A DNA stretch of 64,000 nucleotides from Styela clava (GCF_964204865.1 NC_135264.1:7160001-7224000); one strand, 5' to 3'; numbered from the stretch's first letter, positions 22,258-33,450 are shown. Numbers and translations: made by a program. The notes: generated by a model from the letters alone, not told the origin.

Positions 22258-22328
22258 GACGGTTTTAAGTGTTCTTTCTTTAACGGAGTAATTTTGGCCC
22301 GCAAACGACAAAAGTTTGCCGACCTCTG
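22258..22328 (+). repeat. junction motif J10 (intact comparator for the insert edges)
   Basis: Contains uninterrupted GTTCTTTCTTTAACGGAG and then TAATTTTGGCCCGC. It shows that the sequence ending at 26,661 and the one starting at 14,521 are neighbours in a normal repeat. Confidence 0.75.
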
Positions 22329-23927
22329 GTTTAGACGTCAGAACCAGTGAAGTTAAACAGTCATCCCATCACAAATCCGCCACCCACTGCCCTTTCCTAT
22401 TCTCGATCCTCTGCCCTGTCTCCCTCTCCCAACTGCTCCACCTCCCTCAACCCACCGCCCTATCTCCCTCAACCGTCCTATCCTCGATCCACTGTCCTAT
22501 TTCCCATCCCCTTCAACCTTTTTATCCTCGACTCATTGCCATATCTCCTTCAACTTTTCTTTCCTTCATTCACTGCACTATCTGCCTCAAACTTTTCACC
22601 CTCGCTCCACTGTCGGACCTCCATCAACTTACTTACCTTCGACCCACGACGCTACACCACTCAGCCCCTAACCTAACGGCGCTACAATCACGACTAGGTC
22701 GTCAAAACGAACTCTACTATCTTGCGACCAACCTCCATGTGTTATACTGGTCGAGTATGCCAATGAGATGATTCAATCGTACGTCGACAAAACATGATTG
22801 ACGGCATTCGTAAATGTAGGCTGGAATCTCAATTGGTAATCAATAAACATAATGAGTGGCTTAAAAATGTGCTACTAATTGAGCTACTGGTGGCATCGGG
22901 TTTGAGGTGACTGTTTTTAAAATTTCGAAAGGTCATTCGACATCGACATGCCTGAGTTCATTTTCAGAAACTCATTCAATGTCGCTTGTATTTCCGTTCA
23001 AGACAAAACACTGAGGAAATAATAAAATATTTGCACGCTTAGTCATTTTCAACGAATGTTCTGCCATATTCTGTTGTTCATACAAATTTCTTTTACGTGA
23101 CTGAGAAGGCTGAAAAGTCAAAAACAGTCAAAAATATGAGTCGCTCAGTGAGTGTAATCCCTTCCAAACTATTTCAGAGCCATGAAATGTTTTGTCGTAG
23201 CTAGCGTTACCAACTGCCCTTTAATTCAGCGTATAGTCCCAAAATTGAGCTTATCTTATCTGCAACTTAATGAAGTTGCAAAGGACGCAGTTAGTACGTT
23301 ATCTTTGGCATCGCATTTACTATAAAATGTTGAAGAAAAATACTACCAGAGCACTATTGCTTATTTCGGATCAGCATCATATTTGTCACGAGACTGACGA
23401 CATGGCCAATTATTAAGGGCATAAAACGGCTTGTTAAAATTTAGAAAACCGTTATTCCCAACAAAAAAACCATCAGTAGCACAATTAGTAAAACATTTTT
23501 AAACTGCCAATTAAGGTTATTGTTTAATATTTGAGATTTCAGCCTACATATACGAATGCTGTCAATCATGTTTTGTCGAAGTACGATTGAATCATCTCAT
23601 TGGCATACACGACCAGTATAACCCATGGAAGTTGGTCACAAGATAGTAAAGTTCAGTGTGGCGATCGGGTCGTGAAAAAAGCGCCGTTAGGTCAGGTACC
23701 GAATAGTATAGCACCGTAGGTCAAAGATAGGTAAGTTGTGGCAGATAAGGCAGTGGGTCCGAGGATAGGTAGGTTGAGGGAGATAGGACAGTAAGTCGAA
23801 AAGAGAGAGGTTGAGGGAGATAAAGCGGTGGTTCGAGAATTTGAAAGTTGGGGAGAAAGAGCAGAGGGTCGAGGATAGGAGAGTTGAGGGAGGTCGGGTA
23901 GTGTGTCATGGAGATAGGGCAGTGGGT
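22329..23927 (+). mobile_element. foldback-like unit E12 (long form)
   Basis: CT arm about 22,380-22,670, inner arm to about 22,915, middle to about 23,455, inverted inner arm to about 23,700, GA arm to about 23,927. A good reference copy for the family. Confidence 0.65.
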
Positions 23928-23997
23928 CGAGGACAGTTTTAAGTGTTTAACGGAGTACTTTTGGCAAGCAAACGACAAAAGTTTGCCGACCTCGGGT

Positions 23998-24890
23998 TTG
24001 ACTTCAGAGCCAGTGAAGTTACTGCCCTATCTCCCTCAACCGTCCAATCCTCGATCCACTGTCCTATTTTTCCCAAACTTCCTATCCCCTTCGACCCCTT
24101 TATCCTCGACTCATTGCCATATCTCTCTCAACTTTTCTTTCCTCTATCCACTGGACTATCTGCCTCAAATTTCCCACCCTCGACCCACTTTCCGATCTCC
24201 ATCAAGTTACTTCCCTTCGACCTACGACGCTATACCACTCAGCCCCTAACCTAACGGCGCTACAATCACGACTAGATCGTCAAAAAGAACTCCACCATCT
24301 TGCAACCAACTTCCATGTGTTATACTGGTCGAGTATGCCAATGAGATGATTCAAACGTACGTCGACAAAACATGATTGACGGCATTCGTAAATGTAGGCT
24401 GGAATCTCAATTGGTAATCAATAACCATAATGAGTGGCTTAAAAAGGTTATTGTTCAATATTTAAGATTCCAGCCTACATATACGAATGCTGTCAATCAT
24501 GTTTTGTCGACGTACGATTGAATCATCTCATTGGCATACACGACCAGTATAACCCATGGCAGTTGGTCGCAAGATTGTAAAGTTCAGTGTGGCGATCGGG
24601 TCGTGAATAAAGCGCCGTTAGATCAGGTATCGAATAGTATGGCACCGTAGGTCAAAGATAGGTAAGTTGTGGCAGATAGGGCAGTGGGTCCGAGGATAGG
24701 TAGGTTGAGGGAGATAGGACAGTAGGTTAAAAAGAGAGAGGTTGAGGGAGATAAAGCGGTGGTTCGAGGACGTGAAAGTTGGGGAGATAGGGAGGTGGCG
24801 TAGAGGGGCAAGGATAGGAAAGCTGAGGGAGGTCGGGCAGTAGGTCGAGTATAGATAGGTAAGTAAGTAGATGGAGGTGGGGCAGTGGGT
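23998..24890 (+). mobile_element. foldback-like unit E13 (short form)
   Basis: Middle deleted at GGCTTAAAAAGGTTATTG (about 24,437), the same endpoint as E8. A-type junction motif follows. Confidence 0.6.
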
Positions 24891-24960
24891 CGAGGACAGT
24901 TTTAAGTGTCTTTAACGGAGTAATTTTGGCCCGCAAACGACAAAAGTTTGCCGACCTCTG

Positions 24961-26661
24961 GTTTAGACTTCAGAGCTAGTGACGTTAAACATTCATCCCA
25001 TCACAAATCCGCCACCCACTGCCCTTTCCTATTCTCGATCCTCTGCCCTGTCGCCCTCGCCCAACTGCTCAAACTTCCTATCCTCGACCCACCGCCCTAT
25101 CTCCCTCAACCGTCTTATCCTCGACCCACTGTCCTATTTCCCATCCCCTTCAACCTCGACTCATTGCCATATCTCCTTCAACTTTGCTTTCCTTCGTCCA
25201 CTGCACTATTTGCCGCAAACTTCCCACCCTCGACCCACTGTCGGACCTCCATCAACACGACGCTACACCACTCAGCCCCTATCCTAACGGCGCTACAATC
25301 ACGACTAGATCGTCAAAAAGAACTCTACTATCTTGCGACCAACCTCCATGTGTTATACTGGTCGAGTATGCCAATGAGATGATTCAATCGTACGTCGACA
25401 AAACGTGATTGACGGCATTCGTAAATGTAGGCTGGAATCTCAATTGGTAATCAATAACCATAATGAGTGGCTTAAAAATGTGCTACTAATTAAGCTACTG
25501 GTGGCATCGGGTTTGAGGTGACTGTTTTTAAAATTTCGAAAGGTCATTCGATATCGACATGCCTGAGTTCATTTTCAGAAACTCATTCAATGTCGCTTGT
25601 ATTTCCGTTCAAGACAAAACACTGAGGAAATAATAAAATATTTGCACGCTTAGTCATTTTCAACGAATGTTCTGCCATATTCTGTTGTACATACAAATTT
25701 CTTTTTCGTGACTGAGGAGACTGAAAAGTCAAAAACAGTCAAAAATATAAGTCGCTCAGTGAGTGTAATCCCTTCCAAACTATTTTAGAGCCATGAAATG
25801 TTTTGTCGTAGCTAGCGTTGCCAACTTCCCTTTAATTCAGCGCATAGTCCCAAAATTGAGCTTATCTTATTTGCAACTTGATGAAGTTGAAAAGGACGCA
25901 GTTATTACGTAATCTTTGGCATCGCTTTTACTATTGAATGTTGAAGAAAAATACTTATACGGACCAGAACACTATTGCTTATTTCGGATCAGCATCATAT
26001 TTGTCACGAGACTGACGACATGGCCAATTATTAAGGGCATAAAACGTCCTGTTAAAATTTAGAAATCTGTTATTCCCAACAAAAAACCATCAGTAGCCTA
26101 ATTAGTAAAACATTTTTCAACTGCCAATTAAGGTTATTGTTTAATATTTGAGATTCCAGCCTACATATACGAATGCTGTCAATCATGTTTTGTCGACGTA
26201 CGATTGAATCATCTCATTGGCATACACGACCAGTATAACCCATGGCAGTTGGTCGCAAGATAGTAAAGTTCAGTGTGGCGATCGGGTCGTGAATAAAGCG
26301 CCGTTAGATCAGGTATCGAATAGTATGGCACCGTAGGTCAAAGATAGGTAAGTTGTGGCAGATAAGGCGGTGGGTCCAAGGATAGGTAGGTTGGGGGAGA
26401 TAGGACAGTAGGTCGAAAAGAGAGAGGTTGAGGGAGATAAAGCGGTAGTTCGAGGATGTGAAAGTTGGGGAGATAGAGCAGTGGGTTGAGGATAGGTAGG
26501 TGGCGTAGTGGGCCGAGGATAGGATGTTTGAGGGAGCTAGGGCAGTTGGTTGAGGATAGGAAAGTTGAAGGAGGTCGGGAAGTAGGTCGAGTATAGATAG
26601 GTAAGTAAGTAGATGAGGTAGGGCAGTGGGTCGAGGACGGTTTTAAGTGTTCTTTCTTTAA
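24961..26661 (+). mobile_element. foldback-like unit E14 (long form, cut at right insert edge)
   Basis: Complete arms and middle; ends in GTTCTTTCTTTAA, where the A-type junction motif is cut and the 5S gene begins after TG. Confidence 0.6.
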
Positions 26662-26663
26662 TG

Positions 26664-26781
26664 GCCTACAACCATACCACGTTGAATACACCCGATCTCG
26701 TTCGATCTCGGAAGTTAAGCAATGTCGGGCTCGGTTAGTACTTGCATGGGTGACCGGCTGGGAATACCGAGTGTCGTAGGC
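26664..26781 (+). rRNA. 5S rRNA II-1
   Basis: First gene right of the insert, preceded by TTTAATG instead of TTTATC; G25A; T4. Its own upstream box has been displaced 12 kb away. Confidence 0.9.
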
Positions 26782-26863
26782 TTTTCGTCGCCGTTTCATT
26801 CGATTTTGCTCTGTTTTCTAACAATTGCGAAATACAAATAGCCGAATAGACTACTACTTTATC

Positions 26864-26980
26864 GCCTACAACCATACCACGTTGAATGCACCCGATCTCG
26901 TCGATCTCGAAAGTTAAGCAATGTCGGGTTCGGTTAGTACTTGCATGGGTGACCGGCTGGGAATACCGAGTGTCGTGAGC
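26864..26980 (+). rRNA. 5S rRNA II-2, 1-nt deletion class
   Basis: CTCGTCG deletion, GGTTCGG, 3' end GTGAGC. Confidence 0.82.
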
Positions 26981-27062
26981 TTTTCGTCGTCGTTTCATTC
27001 GATTTTGCTGTGTTTTCTAACAACTGCGAAATACAAATAGCCGAATAGACTACTACTTTATC

Positions 27063-27180
27063 GCCTACAACCATACCACGTTGAATGCACCCGATCTTGT
27101 TTGATCTCGGAAGTTAAGCAATGTCGGGCTTGGTTAGTACTTGCATGGGTGACCGGCTGGGAATACCGAGTGTCGTAGGC
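27063..27180 (+). rRNA. 5S rRNA II-3
   Basis: C36T, C40T, C69T. Confidence 0.9.
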
Positions 27181-27262
27181 TTTTCGTCGCATTTTCATTC
27201 GATTTTGCTCTGTTTTCTAACAACTGCGAAATACAAATAGCCGAATATACTACTACTTTATC

Positions 27263-27380
27263 GCCTACAACCATACCACGGTGAATGCACCCGATCTCGT
27301 TCGATCTCGGAAGTTAAGCAATGTCGTGCTCGATTAGTACTTGCATGGGTGACCGGCTGGGAATACCGAGTGTCGTAGGC
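27263..27380 (+). rRNA. 5S rRNA II-4
   Basis: T19G; GTGCTCGATT around 65-73. Confidence 0.88.
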
Positions 27381-27462
27381 TTTTCGTCGCCGTTTCAATC
27401 GATTTTGCTCTGTTTTCTAACAACTGCAAAATACAAATAGCCGAATAGACTACTACTTTATT

Positions 27463-27580
27463 GCCTACAACCATACCACGTTGAATGCACCCGATCTCGT
27501 TCGATCTCGGAAGTTAAGCAATGTCGGGCTCGGTTAGTACTTGCATGGGTGGCCGGCTGGGAATACCGAGTGTCGTAGGC
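27463..27580 (+). rRNA. 5S rRNA II-5
   Basis: A90G-type change (GGTGGCCGG); T8 spacer. Confidence 0.9.
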
Positions 27581-27666
27581 TTTTTTTTCGTCGCCGTTCC
27601 ATTCGTTTTTTCTCTGTTTTCTAACAACTGCAAAATACAAATAGCAGAACAGACTACTACTTTATC

Positions 27667-27784
27667 GACTACAACCATACCACGTTGAATGCACCCGATC
27701 TCGTTCGATCTCGGAAGTTAAGCAATGTCGGGCTCGGTTAGTACTTGCATGGGTGACCGGCTGGGAATACCGAGTGTCGTAGGC
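27667..27784 (+). rRNA. 5S rRNA II-6, GACTAC
   Basis: C2A opens the closing stem; otherwise consensus. Confidence 0.88.
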
Positions 27785-27866
27785 TTTTCGTCGCCGTTTC
27801 ATTCAATTTTGCTCTGTTTTCCAACAACTGCGAAATACAAATAGCCGAATAGACTACTACTTTATC

Positions 27867-27984
27867 GCCTACAATCATACCACGTTGAATGCACCCGATC
27901 TCGTTCGAACTCGGAAGTTAAGCAATGTCGGGCTCGGTTAGAACTTGCATGGGTGAACGGCTGGGAATACCGAGTGTCGTAGGC
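27867..27984 (+). rRNA. 5S rRNA II-7
   Basis: C9T, T43A, T76A, C91A. HOR A marker. Confidence 0.87.
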
Positions 27985-28066
27985 TTTTCGTCGCCGTTTC
28001 ATTCGATTTTGCTCTGTTTTCCAACAACTGCGAAATACAAATAGCCGAATAGACTACTACTTTATC

Positions 28067-28184
28067 GCCTACAACCATACCACGTTGAATGCACCCGATC
28101 TCGTTCGATCTCGGAAGTTAAGCAATGTCGGGCTCGGTTAGTACTTGCATGGGTGACCGGCTGGGAATACCGAGTGTCGTAGGC
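28067..28184 (+). rRNA. 5S rRNA II-8
   Basis: Consensus; T4. Confidence 0.95.
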
Positions 28185-28266
28185 TTTTCGTCGCCGTTTC
28201 ATTCGATTTTGCTCTGTTTTCCAACAACTGCGAAATACAAATAGCCGAATAGACTACTACTTTATC

Positions 28267-28374
28267 GCCTACAACCATTCCACGTTGAATGCACCCAATC
28301 TCGGAAGTTAAGCAATGTCGGGCTCGGTTAGTACTTGCATGGGTGACCGGCTGGGAATACCGAGTGTCGTAGGC
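28267..28374 (+). rRNA. 5S rRNA II-9, 10-nt deletion
   Basis: A13T, G31A plus the deletion. Confidence 0.72.
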
Positions 28375-28456
28375 TTTTCGTCGCCGTTTCATTCGATTTT
28401 GCTCTGTTTTCTAACAATTGCGAAATACAAATAGCCGAATAGACTACTACTTTATC

Positions 28457-28573
28457 GCCTACAACCATACCACGTTGAATGCACCAGATCTCGTCGATCT
28501 CGGAAGTTAAGCAATGTCGGGTTCGGTTAGTACTTGCATGGGTGACCGGCTGGGAATACCGAGTGTCGTAAGC
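28457..28573 (+). rRNA. 5S rRNA II-10, 1-nt deletion class
   Basis: CACCAGATC; GTAAGC end. Confidence 0.82.
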
Positions 28574-28655
28574 TTTTCGTCGTCGTTTCATTCGATTTTG
28601 CCGTGTTTTCTAACAACTGCGAAATACAAATAGCCGAATAGACTACTACTTTTTC

Positions 28656-28773
28656 GTCTACAACCATACCACGTTGAATGCACCCGATCTTGTTCGATCT
28701 CGGAAGTTAAGCAATGTCGGGCTTGGTTAGTACTTGCATGGGTGACCGGCTGGGAATACCGAGTGTCGTAGGC
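28656..28773 (+). rRNA. 5S rRNA II-11
   Basis: 5' end GTCTAC; C36T, C69T. Confidence 0.88.
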
Positions 28774-28855
28774 TTTTCGTCGCCGTTTCATTCGATTTTG
28801 CTCTGTTCTCTAACAACTGCGAAATACAAATAGCCGAATAGACTACTACTTTATT

Positions 28856-28973
28856 GCCTACAACCATACCACGTTGAATGCACTCGATCTCGTTCGATCT
28901 CGGAAGTTAAGCAATGTCGGGCTCGGTTAGTACTTGCATGGGTGACCGGCTGGGAATACTGAGTGTCGTAGGC
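28856..28973 (+). rRNA. 5S rRNA II-12
   Basis: C29T, C105T. Confidence 0.9.
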
Positions 28974-29055
28974 TTTTCGTCGCCGTTTCATTCGAGTTTG
29001 CTCTGTTTTCTAACAACTGCGAAATACAAATAGCCGAATAGACTACTACTTTATT

Positions 29056-29173
29056 GCCTACAACCATACCATGTTGAATGCACCCGATCTCGTTCGATCT
29101 CGGAAGTTAAGCAATGTCGGGCTCGGTTAGTACTTGCATGGGTGACCGGCTGGGAATACCGAGTGTCGTAGGC
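29056..29173 (+). rRNA. 5S rRNA II-13
   Basis: C17T; T8 spacer. Confidence 0.9.
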
Positions 29174-29259
29174 TTTTTTTTCGTCGCCGTTCCATTCGTT
29201 TTTTCTCTGTTTTCTAACAACTGCAAAATATAAATAGCAGAACAGACTACTACTTTATC

Positions 29260-29377
29260 GACTACAACCATACCACGTTGAATCCACCCGATCTCGTTCG
29301 ATCTCGGAAGTTAAGCAATGTCGGGCTCGGTTAGTACTTGCATGGGTGACCGGCTGGGAATACCGAGTGTCGTAGGC
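29260..29377 (+). rRNA. 5S rRNA II-14, GACTAC, weak terminator
   Basis: C2A, G25C; followed by TTTATG; upstream box TATAAATAG. Confidence 0.87.
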
Positions 29378-29459
29378 TTTATGTCGCCGCTTCATTCGAT
29401 TTTGCTCTGTTTTCCAACAACTGCAAAATATAAATAGCAGAATAGACTACTACTTTATC

Positions 29460-29577
29460 GACTACAACCATACCACGTTGAATCCACCCGATCTCGTTCG
29501 ATCTCGGAAGTTAAGCAATGTCGGGCTCGGTTAGTACTTGCATGGGTGACCGGCTGGGAATACCGAGTGTCGTAGGC
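29460..29577 (+). rRNA. 5S rRNA II-15, GACTAC
   Basis: C2A, G25C; T4 restored; upstream TATAAATAG. Confidence 0.87.
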
Positions 29578-29659
29578 TTTTCGTCGCCGCTTCATTCGAT
29601 TTTGCTCTGTTTTCCAACAACTGCGAAATACAAATAGCCGAATAGACTACTACTTTATC

Positions 29660-29777
29660 GCCTACAACCATACCACGTTGAATGCACCCGATCTCGTTTG
29701 ATCTCGGAAGTTAAGCAATGTCGGGCTCGGTTAGTACTTGCATGGGTGACCGGCTGGGAATACCGAGTGTCGTAGGC
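29660..29777 (+). rRNA. 5S rRNA II-16
   Basis: C40T. Confidence 0.93.
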
Positions 29778-29859
29778 TTTTCGTCGCCGTTTCATTCAAT
29801 TTTGCTCTGTTTTCCAACAACTGCGAAATACAAATAGCCGAATAGACTACTACTTTATC

Positions 29860-29977
29860 GCCTACAATCATACCACGTTGAATGCACCCGATCTCGTTCG
29901 AACTCGGAAGTTAAGCAATGTCGGGATCGGTTAGTACTTGCATGGGTGAACGGCTGGGAATACCGAGTGTCGTAGGC
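29860..29977 (+). rRNA. 5S rRNA II-17
   Basis: C9T, T43A, C67A, C91A; HOR A partner of II-7. Confidence 0.87.
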
Positions 29978-30059
29978 TTTTCGTCGCCGTTTCATTCGAT
30001 TTTGCTCTGTTTTCCAACAACTGCGAAATACAAATAGCCGAATAGACTACTACTTTATC

Positions 30060-30177
30060 GCCTACAACCATACCACGTTGAATGCACCCGATCTCGTTCG
30101 ATCTCGGAAGTTAAGCAATGTCGGGCTCGGTTAGTACTTGCATGGGTGACCGGCTGGGAATACCGAGTGTCGTAGGC
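30060..30177 (+). rRNA. 5S rRNA II-18
   Basis: Consensus. Confidence 0.95.
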
Positions 30178-30259
30178 TTTTCGTCGCCGTTTCATTCGAT
30201 TTTGCTCTGTTTTCCAACAACTGCGAAATACAAATAGCCGAATAGACTACTACTTTATC

Positions 30260-30367
30260 GCCTACAACCATTCCACGTTGAATGCACCCAATCTCGGAAG
30301 TTAAGCAATGTCGGGCTCGGTTAGTACTTGCATGGGTGACCGGCTGGGAATACCGAGTGTCGTAGGC
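30260..30367 (+). rRNA. 5S rRNA II-19, 10-nt deletion
   Basis: Partner of II-9. Confidence 0.72.
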
Positions 30368-30449
30368 TTTTCGTCGCCGTTTCATTCGATTTTGCTCTGT
30401 TTTCTAACAACTGCGAAATACAAATAGCCGAATAGACTACTACTTTATC

Positions 30450-30566
30450 GCCTACAACCATACCACGTTGAATGCACCAGATCTCGTCGATCTCGGAAGT
30501 TAAGCAATGTCGGGTTCGGTTAGTACTTGCATGGGTGACCGGCTGGGAATACCGAGTGTCGTAAGC
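30450..30566 (+). rRNA. 5S rRNA II-20, 1-nt deletion class
   Basis: Partner of II-10. Confidence 0.82.
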
Positions 30567-30648
30567 TTTTCGTCGTCGTTTCATTCGATTTTGCCGTGTT
30601 TTCTAACAACTGCGAAATACAAATAGCCGAATAGACTACTACTTTATC

Positions 30649-30766
30649 GCCTACAACCATACCACGTTGAATGCACCCGATCTTGTTCGATCTCGGAAGT
30701 TAAGCAATGTCGGGCTTGGTTAGTACTTGCATGGGTGACCGGCTGGGAATACCGAGTGTCGTAGGC
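30649..30766 (+). rRNA. 5S rRNA II-21
   Basis: C36T, C69T; GCCTAC intact, unlike II-11. Confidence 0.9.
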
Positions 30767-30848
30767 TTTTCGTCGCCGTTTCATTCGATTTTGCTCTGTT
30801 CTCTAACAACTGCGAAATACAAATAGCCGAATAGACTACTACTTTATT

Positions 30849-30966
30849 GCCTACAACCATACCACGTTGAATGCACTCGATCTCGTTCGATCTCGGAAGT
30901 TAAGCAATGTCGGGCTCGGTTAGTACTTGCATGGGTGACCGGCTGGGAATACTGAGTGTCGTAGGC
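30849..30966 (+). rRNA. 5S rRNA II-22
   Basis: C29T, C105T. Confidence 0.9.
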
Positions 30967-31048
30967 TTTTCGTCGCCGTTTCATTCGAGTTTGCTCTGTT
31001 TTCTAACAACTGCGAAATACAAATAGCCGAATAGACTACTACTTTATT

Positions 31049-31166
31049 GCCTACAACCATACCATGTTGAATGCACCCGATCTCGTTCGATCTCGGAAGT
31101 TAAGCAATGTCGGGCTCGGTTAGTACTTGCATGGGTGACCGGCTGGGAATACCGAGTGTCGTAGGC
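31049..31166 (+). rRNA. 5S rRNA II-23
   Basis: C17T; T8. Confidence 0.9.
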
Positions 31167-31252
31167 TTTTTTTTCGTCGCCGTTCCATTCGTTTTTTCTC
31201 TGTTTTCTAACAACTGCAAAATATAAATAGCAGAACAGACTACTACTTTATC

Positions 31253-31370
31253 GACTACAACCATACCACGTTGAATCCACCCGATCTCGTTCGATCTCGG
31301 AAGTTAAGCAATGTCGGGCTCGGTTAGTACTTGCATGGGTGACCGGCTGGGAATACCGAGTGTCGTAGGC
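31253..31370 (+). rRNA. 5S rRNA II-24, GACTAC, weak terminator
   Basis: C2A, G25C; TTTATG. Confidence 0.87.
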
Positions 31371-31452
31371 TTTATGTCGCCGCTTCATTCGATTTTGCTC
31401 TGTTTTCCAACAACTGCGAAATACAAATAGCCGAATAGACTACTACTTTATC

Positions 31453-31570
31453 GCCTACAACCATACCACGTTGAATGCACCCAATCTCGTTCGATCTCGG
31501 AAGTTAAGCAATGTCGGGCTCGGTTAGTACTTGCATGGGTGACCGGCTGGGAATACCGAGTGTCGTAGGC
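31453..31570 (+). rRNA. 5S rRNA II-25
   Basis: G31A. Confidence 0.93.
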
Positions 31571-31652
31571 TTTTCGTCGCCGTTTCATTCGATTTTGCTC
31601 TGTTTTCCAACAACTGCGAAATACAAATAACCGAATAGACTACTACTTTATC

Positions 31653-31770
31653 GCCTACAACCATACCACGTTGAATGCACCCGTTATCGTTCGATCTCGG
31701 AAGTTAAGCAATGTCGGGCTCGGTTAGTACTTGCTTGGGTGACCGGCTGGGAATACCGAGTGTCGTAGGC
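31653..31770 (+). rRNA. 5S rRNA II-26, GTTATCG
   Basis: A32T, C34A, A83T (box C change). HOR C monomer 1. Confidence 0.88.
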
Positions 31771-31852
31771 TTTTCGTCGCCGTTTCATTCGATTTTGCTC
31801 TGTTTTCCAACAACTGCGAAATACAAATAGCCGAATAGACTACTCCTTTATC

Positions 31853-31970
31853 GCCTACAACCATACCACGTTGAATGCACCCGATCTCGTTCGATCTCGG
31901 AAGTTAAGCAATGTCGAGCTCGGTTAGTACTTGCATGGGTGACCGGCTGGGAATACCGAGTGTCGTAGGC
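31853..31970 (+). rRNA. 5S rRNA II-27
   Basis: G65A. HOR C monomer 2. Confidence 0.92.
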
Positions 31971-32052
31971 TTTTCGTCGCCGTTTCATTCGATTTTGCTC
32001 TGTTTTCCAACAACTGCGAAATACAAATAGCCGAATAGACTACTGTTTTATC

Positions 32053-32170
32053 GCCTACAACCATACCACGTTGAATGCACCCGATCTCGTTCGATCTCGG
32101 AAGTTAAGCAATGTCGGGCTCGGTTAGTACTTGCATGAGTGACCGGCTGGGAATACCGAGTGTCGTAGGC
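32053..32170 (+). rRNA. 5S rRNA II-28
   Basis: G86A in box C; T5. HOR C monomer 3. Confidence 0.9.
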
Positions 32171-32252
32171 TTTTTGTCGCCGTTTCATTCGATTTTGCTC
32201 TGTTTTCCAACAACTGCGATATACAAATAGCCGAATAGACTACTACTTTATT

Positions 32253-32360
32253 GCCTACAACCATACCACGTTGAATGCACCCGATCTCGTAAGTTAAGCA
32301 ATGTCGGGCTCGGTTAGTACCTGCATGGGTGACCGGCTGGGAATACCGAGTGTCGTAGGT
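32253..32360 (+). rRNA. 5S rRNA II-29, 10-nt deletion
   Basis: GATCTCGTAAG; T79C; last base C to T, then T8. Confidence 0.7.
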
Positions 32361-32446
32361 TTTTTTTTCGTCGCCGTTCCATTCGTTTTTGCTCTGTTTT
32401 CCAACAACTGCGAAATACAAATAGCCGAATGGACTACTACTTTTTC

Positions 32447-32564
32447 GCCTACAACCATACCACGTTGAATGCACCCGATCTCGTTCGATCTCGGAAGTTA
32501 AGCAATGTCGGGCTCGGTTAGTACTTGCATGGGTGACCGGTTGGGAATACCGAGTGTCGTAGGC
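32447..32564 (+). rRNA. 5S rRNA II-30
   Basis: C95T. Confidence 0.93.
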
Positions 32565-32646
32565 TTTTCGTCGCCGTTTCATTCGATTTTGCTCTGTTTT
32601 CCAACAACTGCGAAATACAAATAGCCGAATAGACTACTACTTTATC

Positions 32647-32764
32647 GCCTACAACCATACCACGTTGGATGCACCCGATCTCGTTCGATCTCGGAAGTTA
32701 AGCAATGTCGGGCTCGGTTAGTACTTGCATGGGTGACCGGCTGGGAATACCGAGTGTCGTAGGC
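32647..32764 (+). rRNA. 5S rRNA II-31
   Basis: A22G. HOR C monomer 6. Confidence 0.93.
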
Positions 32765-32846
32765 TTTTCGTCGCCATTTCATTCGATTTTGCTCTGTTTT
32801 CCAACAACTGCGAAATACAAATAACCGAATAGACTACTACTTTATC

Positions 32847-32964
32847 GCCTACAACCATACCACGTTGAATGCACCCGTTATCGTTCGATCTCGGAAGTTA
32901 AGCAATGTCGGGCTCGGTTAGTACTTGCTTGGGTGACCGGCTGGGAATACCGAGTGTCGTAGGC
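32847..32964 (+). rRNA. 5S rRNA II-32, GTTATCG
   Basis: A83T; fused to a T8 spacer, a crossover between HOR C and HOR A types. Confidence 0.88.
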
Positions 32965-33050
32965 TTTTTTTTCGTCGCCGTTCCATTCGTTTTTTCTCTG
33001 TTTTCTAACAACTGCAAAATATAAATAGCAGAACAGACTACTACTTTATC

Positions 33051-33168
33051 GACTACAACCATACCACGTTGAATCCACCCGATCTCGTTCGATCTCGGAA
33101 GTTAAGCAATGTCGGGCTCGGTTAGTACTTGCATGGGTGACCGGCTGGGAATACCGAGTGTCGTAGGC
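33051..33168 (+). rRNA. 5S rRNA II-33, GACTAC, weak terminator
   Basis: C2A, G25C; TTTATG; upstream TATAAATAG. Confidence 0.87.
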
Positions 33169-33250
33169 TTTATGTCGCCGCTTCATTCGATTTTGCTCTG
33201 TTTTCCAACAACTGCGAAATACAAATAGCCGAATAGACTACTACTTTATC

Positions 33251-33368
33251 GCCTACAACCATACCACGTTGAATGCACCCAATCTCGTTCGATCTCGGAA
33301 GTTAAGCAATGTCGGGCTCGGTTAGTACTTGCATGGGTGACCGGCTGGGAATACCGAGTGTCGTAGGC
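33251..33368 (+). rRNA. 5S rRNA II-34
   Basis: G31A. Confidence 0.93.
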
Positions 33369-33450
33369 TTTTCGTCGCCGTTTCATTCGATTTTGCTCTG
33401 TTTTCCAACAACTGCGAAATACAAATAACCGAATAGACTACTACTTTATC

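Larger units (their letters stand above)
14521..26663 (+). mobile_element. 12.14-kb block of foldback-like units inserted in the 5S array
   Basis: Left edge: 5S spacer ...TTTATC then GGAGTAATTTCGGCCCGC. Right edge: GTTCTTTCTTTAA, then TG, then the 5S gene start GCCTAC. In the native copy at about 22,271-22,290 these two edges are contiguous (GTTCTTTCTTTAAC then GGAGTAATTTTGGCC). No 5S sequence is lost. The block therefore behaves like a tandem repeat opened at one point and placed exactly at a 5S +1 position. Inside it, long and short units alternate. No recombinase or transposase is encoded. Confidence 0.75.
27785..31413 (+). repeat. higher-order repeat A, offset 1,993 bp
   Basis: 27,785-29,420 recurs at 29,778-31,413: the order (ACAATCAT; consensus; 10-nt deletion; GTAAGC; GATCTTG; CACTCGAT; CCATGTTG with T8; GACTAC with T3) is the same, including private changes. 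Identity ends in the spacers of II-14 and II-24. Confidence 0.85.

Noticed and set aside
14521-26663. Simple transposon insertion with target-site duplication into 5S
   Set aside because: No duplicated 5S bases flank the block, and its two edges are neighbours within the repeat rather than element termini.
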